A stretch of 54,407 nucleotides of DNA, taken from NCBI GenBank assembly GCA_964387795.1, contig CAYLYP010000013.1, forward strand, positions 1 to 54,407, read 5' to 3'. The position numbers and the translations under genes are program-made. Of the stretch, positions 50,147-54,407 are shown piece after piece (within the stretch, counting starts at the first letter, position 1; the number at the start of each line of letters is the position of its first letter). Origin of the DNA: CAYLYP01 sp964387795 (GTDB taxonomy: Bacteria > Bacteroidota > Bacteroidia > Bacteroidales > UBA7960). Below the pieces are notes generated by a model, which had not been told where the DNA came from, made no database searches, and was given only the letters and a program-made list of their open reading frames with translations.

Positions 50147-50416
50147 TCAGTCTTTCTTAAGCAGAGAAAGGAGGCGGTAGTATTCTTTCAACTCTGTTTT
50201 ACGGTTTTCATTCAGATGGTGCCACCGTTTTTGTTGAACAGCCCCTTCCAAAGCCAACAACATATTAAGACATGCACTCTGGTCAACAGTTTTAATTTTG
50301 ATAAAAGCTGTTTCGCTGCCTGTATTGATTAAATCCTCAGCAGTAAATATCCCTACTTCATTTAATCTCTTTTCGATATTTGAACCAATGTTTGGTAATC
50401 CTTTAAGGGCTGACAT
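50147..50416 (-). CDS. TfoX/Sxy C-terminal domain protein
   Basis: An 89-residue protein corresponding to the TfoX C-terminal helix-hairpin-helix domain: LKGLPNIGSNIEKRLNEVGIFTAEDL is the diagnostic start, followed by a Cys-containing CLNMLLALEGAVQQKRWHHL helix and a basic tail. Stand-alone TfoX-C proteins are common in Bacteroidota; no competence role is shown for them. Monocistronic. Confidence 0.85.
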   Translation of the reverse strand: MSALKGLPNIGSNIEKRLNEVGIFTAEDLINTGSETAFIKIKTVDQSACLNMLLALEGAVQQKRWHHLNENRKTELKEYYRLLSLLKKD

Positions 50417-50614
50417 AATAACAAGTTTTAGCTATTGAATTTGCCGAAATTTAAGGATTTTTTTTTCTAAAAAAGAAGCTTTTTATAACATTATTTCAAC
50501 AAGCTTTTAAAAAAAACAATGACACGGGATGGTAATCCTTATAATCTCAGTAAAACAAAGGGATTCAAAAAAGCATATCCAAATTCAATTATTGGATGGA
50601 GCCGGAAAAAACAA

Positions 50615-51349
50615 TCAGAGTTTTTTAATCTTCCCGCTACCAAATACAGTATTCTCAACTTCGGTGGGATTACCTTTATAATAGATGTCCCCGCTTCCTG
50701 AGATTTTACCGTTCAGGCGTTCTGATACCCAAACATGGGCGTTTCCGCTTCCGGCAATGCTTATTGTTGAAGTCCTGCTCTGAACATCCTCCAGATAAAC
50801 AGACCCACTGCCGGCAATATTCACATGAGAGTTTTCAACATTTCCAGAGGCTTTAATATCCCCGGAACCAGCTATACTACACTTTAGCTGTCCAATTGAG
50901 ATGTTTTCCGCAGAAATATTTCCTGAACCTTTAACTTCAAAGCTTATTTCATCTGATGAAAAACCATCTACTTTCATATTACCACTTCCAAACAACTGTG
51001 ATTGTTTACAATAAGGGCTTTTTATGTAAATAGTGATGGGGTAATTGCTACTCAGGCTTGTTCCCTCAACAGGTTTAATAATCAGCTTATTTGATTCTAC
51101 ACTGGTCTCAATATAGGGTAAAAGATTGCTCTCGGCTTCTACTTTTACCTCTGTCTTATTTGCATAGCTCACATATACATTAAAGCTTCCATAAGAAGAA
51201 ACTGATTCAAAAGAGCCAACTTCCCGATTCTGGGTTTCAACACTCTTGTTCCCTTTTATTGATTGAAAGGGCATGCCACCTGATACACAGGATATTAAAG
51301 CCACCATTAGCAGTGTAAACGCATAGGGAGCCAAAAAATACTTTTTCAT
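50615..51349 (-). CDS. GIN-domain (DUF2807) lipoprotein
   Basis: A 244-residue lipoprotein: signal peptide with LISC lipobox (Cys about 21), then a DUF2807 'putative auto-transporter adhesin head, GIN' domain. Starting with REVGSFESVSSYGSFNVYV and containing IYIKSPYC, it continues as a beta-helix of repeated G-S-G-(N/D)-I turns (GSGNMKV, GSGNISA, GSGDIKA, GSGSVYL, GSGNAHV, GSGDIYY). Family function is unknown; surface exposure is presumed. Monocistronic. Confidence 0.9.
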   Translation of the reverse strand: MKKYFLAPYAFTLLMVALISCVSGGMPFQSIKGNKSVETQNREVGSFESVSSYGSFNVYVSYANKTEVKVEAESNLLPYIETSVESNKLIIKPVEGTSLSSNYPITIYIKSPYCKQSQLFGSGNMKVDGFSSDEISFEVKGSGNISAENISIGQLKCSIAGSGDIKASGNVENSHVNIAGSGSVYLEDVQSRTSTISIAGSGNAHVWVSERLNGKISGSGDIYYKGNPTEVENTVFGSGKIKKL

Positions 51350-51706
51350 AGTTTCCAGGTTTTAAAGTTTTTAATCACAAAGCCATAATTATGCCATAAG
51401 CAATAAATAAATATCATTCAGGGCATTAGGAAAGTATTCTTAAAACTTCAATAGAAAACGAATAAAAAACGTCCGAAGGTGGACAATCATGGTATTAAAA
51501 AACACTTAAAAAGAACACTTAAAAAACTGACAGGTAAATACTCCCGGAAAAAAGCATTGGAATAACGGGTTTCCCAGGGGCTCTCAAGATACTAATTTAG
51601 CATTGAATATCAGAGCATTCATTTACAAAAAGACAGGGAAAGAAAAAAGGAAAACAAGAACGATAAGCGTGAAAGAAAGCCCTGCAAACAGAAAAAAATC
51701 CCGGAA
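51350..51706. other. Gene-free stretch before the M6-type protease gene
   Basis: Divergent intergenic DNA of about 350 bp, A-rich. No repeat, RNA gene or clear TAnnTTTG was identified on either strand. Confidence 0.5.
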
Positions 51707-51748
51707 ATGAAAATTACAGACACAAATACCAACCAAACATCTGTGACC

Positions 51749-54407
51749 ATGAAAGCAAGCCAGACCCATTTATCACTAAAGAAGATAATCATTTGGATAG
51801 CATTGCAACTGTTCTTTGTTATCGGACTTCAGGCAGCATGGATTGAAAAACTACCAACAGTGGTTAAAGACCCCGATGGAATGGAGCTTAAAATCTTTTC
51901 TACAGGTGATGAATACTTCAGCTTTCTTCATGACGAAAATGACTATACAATCATTCAGGGCAATGATGGCTATTATTATTATGCCATTCAGCAGGGTGAA
52001 AATATTATTGCATCCAATTACAGGGTAAGGAACACCAATCCTTTTCTTACAAATATCCAGGCAGGAGTAAGGATTTCATCAGAAGAATACAAAAGCCGCA
52101 GGGATGCTTTTTGGAAAGATGCCCCTGAAAACACAAGCAAGTCAGTACATGAGGGGACAATGGTAAATCTTGTTGTGTACATCAGATTTGCAGATGATAC
52201 TGAATATGTATTGCCCCGAAGCACTTATGATGCAAGGTTTAATGGCTCTGACCAACAATCCATAAAAGATTACTTTCAGGAGGTATCATATAACAATCTC
52301 ACCATTCAGAGTTATCATTATCCCGAATCTGAAATGTCAGTAAACATTTCATATCAGGATCAATATACAAGGGATTATTACCGCCCCTATAACGAAACAA
52401 CAAATCCCATTGGCTATCAGGGTGGGAACAGTGGTTCACAACGTATCGACCGTGAACATACGCTATTGCAGAATGCAGTAAACGCAATATCTTCGGCCAT
52501 TCCTTCAAATCTTGTTATTGATGCCAATAATGATGGAAAAGTAGATAATGTTTGCTTTATCATCAGAGGGAATGCAGAAGGATGGGCAGACCTGCTCTGG
52601 GCACACAGATGGGTATTGTATTCCAAAACTGTAAATATTAATGGCAAAAGGGTCTATGATTATACCTTTCAACCGGAAAACCAGACTACAGTAAAAACTT
52701 TGGCACATGAGATGTTCCATACCCTTGGTGCACCCGACCTGTACCATTACAGTTATGACGGATTAAACCCTGCCGGTGATTGGGATTTGATGCAGTCAGG
52801 CTTTGGCCACATGGGCGCTTACATGAAATGGAAATATGCAGGACAAAAATGGGTAACATCAATTCCTGTAATCTCTGCTCCCGGCACATATACCCTTAAC
52901 CCTATCAGCTCTTCCAGCCAGAATGCGTTCAGGATAAATTCCCCTAACTCAAGCACAGAATATTTTGTTGTTGAATATCGGAAAAAAGAGGGACGTTATG
53001 AAACCAATATCCCGGGATCAGGTCTTTTGGTTTATCGTATAAACACCTCAGCCGGAAATGGAAATGCACAAGGGCCTCCAGACGAAGTATATATCTACAG
53101 GCCCAATGGGACTTCAACAGTTAACGGAACTTTGTCTTCAGCCCACTTCAACGCAAGTCTTAGCCGTACAGCTATTAATGACCAGACAAACCCTTCAAGT
53201 TTTCTAACTGCAGGTGGGGCAGGTGGATTGGATATTTCCAATGTCACTGTGGCAGGAGAAACCATTTCATTCGATTTAAACGGGGGTAGTTCAACATCAG
53301 TAGCAAATCCCCAATCCTTTACCGCAAATGCATCTGGAACCTCCCAAATCAACCTTGCATGGCAAAAAAATGCAGCTTCTGATAATGTTGTTGTCGCATT
53401 CAACACTTCCAATACTTTTGGTACCCCGACAGGAAGCTATTCAGCCGGAAACACAATCTCAGGGGGAGGAACTGTATTACATTCAGGCAACCTGACTTCA
53501 TTTCAACATACAGGGCTAAATGCTTCAACAATTTATTATTATAAGATATGGTCTGTTAATTCAACAAACTATTCAACAGGGCTAACTGCAAATGCTTCAA
53601 CCCAATCGAACCAGTTTACCATTAGCCTTTCAGCTAACCCAAGCGCAGGTGGCACAGTTAGTGGTGCAGGCACCTTTAACCAGGGGACACAGGCAACAGT
53701 AACAGCTACAGCCAATTCAGGATACACTTTTGTTAACTGGAAAGAGGGCACAAGCATTGTATCAACAAATGCAAGCTATTCATTCGCTGTCAATTCTAAT
53801 CGCACCTTGGTTGCCAACTTTTCTCCAATCCAATATACAATCACTGCTACTTCAAATCCAACTGCAGGAGGCACTATTACAGGAGCCGGGAACTATAACA
53901 ACGGTAGCCAGGTTAGCCTTACTGCAACAGCAAATAGTGGTTATACCTTTGTGAACTGGAAAGAAGGAAATACTGTTATTTCTACAAATGCAAACTATAG
54001 CTTCACTGCATCAGCAAACAGGACACTCACAGCTAATTTTTCACAACAACAATATGTCATTGCAGCCTCAGCAAACCCTGCTGAAGGTGGCTCAATATGC
54101 GGTGCAGGCTCCTTTAACCATGGGGCACAGGTTAGCCTTACTGCAACAGCTAATACCGGTTATAGCTTTGTAAACTGGAAAGAAGGGAATACCGTAGTTT
54201 CTACAAATGCAAACTATAGCTTCACTGCAACTGCAAACAGGACACTCACAGCTAACTTTTCACAACAACAATATGTCATTGCAGCATCAGCAAACCCTGT
54301 TGAAGGTGGTTCAATAAGCGGTGCAGGATCCTTTAACCATGGGGCACAGGTTAGCCTTACCGCAACAGCAAACACTGGTTATAGCTTTGTAAACTGGAAA
54401 GAAGGAA
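51749..54407 (+). CDS. M6-type secreted metalloprotease with FN3-like and InlB-type repeats (3' end beyond window)
   Basis: An open frame that runs off the end; at least 886 residues are visible. The signal peptide (KKIIIWIALQLFFVIGLQA) fits best with the ATG at 51749; an ATG at 51707 would add 14 residues. The M6 catalytic domain has HEMFHTLGAPDLY (His320, Glu321, His324), the HExxHxxGxxD zinc motif, preceded by DYFQEVSYNNLTIQ. An FN3-like module (about 520-620) follows. From about residue 623 there are InlB B-repeat-type modules with (F/Y)VNWKEG, spaced exactly 73 residues (219 bp); four copies are visible, the last cut. C-terminal sorting signals, such as a type IX domain, would lie outside. 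Confidence 0.9.
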   Translation, partial: MKASQTHLSLKKIIIWIALQLFFVIGLQAAWIEKLPTVVKDPDGMELKIFSTGDEYFSFLHDENDYTIIQGNDGYYYYAIQQGENIIASNYRVRNTNPFLTNIQAGVRISSEEYKSRRDAFWKDAPENTSKSVHEGTMVNLVVYIRFADDTEYVLPRSTYDARFNGSDQQSIKDYFQEVSYNNLTIQSYHYPESEMSVNISYQDQYTRDYYRPYNETTNPIGYQGGNSGSQRIDREHTLLQNAVNAISSAIPSNLVIDANNDGKVDNVCFIIRGNAEGWADLLWAHRWVLYSKTVNINGKRVYDYTFQPENQTTVKTLAHEMFHTLGAPDLYHYSYDGLNPAGDWDLMQSGFGHMGAYMKWKYAGQKWVTSIPVISAPGTYTLNPISSSSQNAFRINSPNSSTEYFVVEYRKKEGRYETNIPGSGLLVYRINTSAGNGNAQGPPDEVYIYRPNGTSTVNGTLSSAHFNASLSRTAINDQTNPSSFLTAGGAGGLDISNVTVAGETISFDLNGGSSTSVANPQSFTANASGTSQINLAWQKNAASDNVVVAFNTSNTFGTPTGSYSAGNTISGGGTVLHSGNLTSFQHTGLNASTIYYYKIWSVNSTNYSTGLTANASTQSNQFTISLSANPSAGGTVSGAGTFNQGTQATVTATANSGYTFVNWKEGTSIVSTNASYSFAVNSNRTLVANFSPIQYTITATSNPTAGGTITGAGNYNNGSQVSLTATANSGYTFVNWKEGNTVISTNANYSFTASANRTLTANFSQQQYVIAASANPAEGGSICGAGSFNHGAQVSLTATANTGYSFVNWKEGNTVVSTNANYSFTATANRTLTANFSQQQYVIAASANPVEGGSISGAGSFNHGAQVSLTATANTGYSFVNWKEG
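53618..54407 (+). repeat. Tandem 219-bp in-frame repeats
   Basis: The GTnAACTGGAAAGA marker recurs at 53732, 53951, 54170 and 54389, a constant 219-bp period. The last two units (from 54041 and 54260) are nearly identical at DNA level, whereas unit 1 has diverged. Each unit encodes one Divergent-InlB-B-type module. Confidence 0.9.

Noticed and set aside
49929..50147. 72-codon minus-strand frame whose ATG overlaps the TfoX-like stop
   Set aside because: It contains the TfoX terminator hairpin (50072-50090) and shows no family features; translational coupling is conceivable but unsupported.

Overview
This window is chromosomal DNA from a member of the Bacteroidota, most likely an anaerobic Bacteroidales/Marinilabiliales-type lineage. 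Several upstream regions carry the phylum's -7 promoter element TAnnTTTG, in places with a TTG/TTTG -33 element. The gene set also fits: eukaryote-type ProRS, a LpxK/heptosyltransferase pair, lipoproteins, FadL-, D15- and TolC-like outer-membrane barrels, GIN-domain and InlB-repeat surface proteins. The A+T-rich base composition looks uniform, and there is no rRNA, tRNA, CRISPR array, prophage or intact IS element.

Layout. 1-6 kb: end of an outer-membrane barrel gene, a PAP2-like membrane protein, rpoN (sigma-54), asnS and a YfcC/DcuC-type transporter. 6-8 kb: two tandem paralogous coiled-coil lipoproteins. 8.3-12.4 kb: a hybrid histidine kinase (HisKA-HATPase-REC-HPt) convergent with an NtrC-type sigma-54 activator. 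12.4-13.5 kb: a gene-free stretch with a MITE-like element and a G+C-rich repeated palindrome. 13.5-20 kb: lnt, an NAD-dependent epimerase, tyrS, a SPOR protein and proS. 20-28.9 kb: a Tyr/Gly-rich lipoprotein, a FadL-like barrel, Nif3 with a zinc-ribbon coiled-coil protein, lpxK, a GT9 glycosyltransferase and an MBL hydrolase. 29-36.4 kb: two large propeller-plus-barrel proteins with an intact or degenerate metallopeptidase-like domain, flanking an M20D amidohydrolase. 36.5-41.2 kb: class II aldolase, a second copy of the G+C-rich palindrome, Xaa-Pro aminopeptidase and a secreted SUMF1-like protein.

41.5-48.1 kb is the most distinctive region. It is a same-strand cluster that begins at a promoter overlapped by two identical palindromic operators. 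It encodes a DUF134 regulator with added zinc ribbons, two NifX/NafY-like Mo-Fe-cofactor-binding-fold proteins, a DUF5320-like peptide, two ferredoxin-containing Mrp/MinD-type ATPases, a corrinoid adenosyltransferase, a PLP-dependent sulfur amino acid lyase, an OsmC protein and a stand-alone Mrp ATPase. The first part resembles the orange-protein (ORP) loci of anaerobes. The second part could add sulfide or thiol supply and Fe-S chemistry, which is an inference.

48.3-54.4 kb: TolC-like efflux channel, TfoX C-terminal protein, GIN-domain lipoprotein, and the 5' part of an M6-type secreted metalloprotease whose exact 219-bp repeats run off the end of the window.

Many genes are separated by clear hairpin terminators. 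Four convergent gene pairs overlap by exactly 4 bp and share their stop codons.
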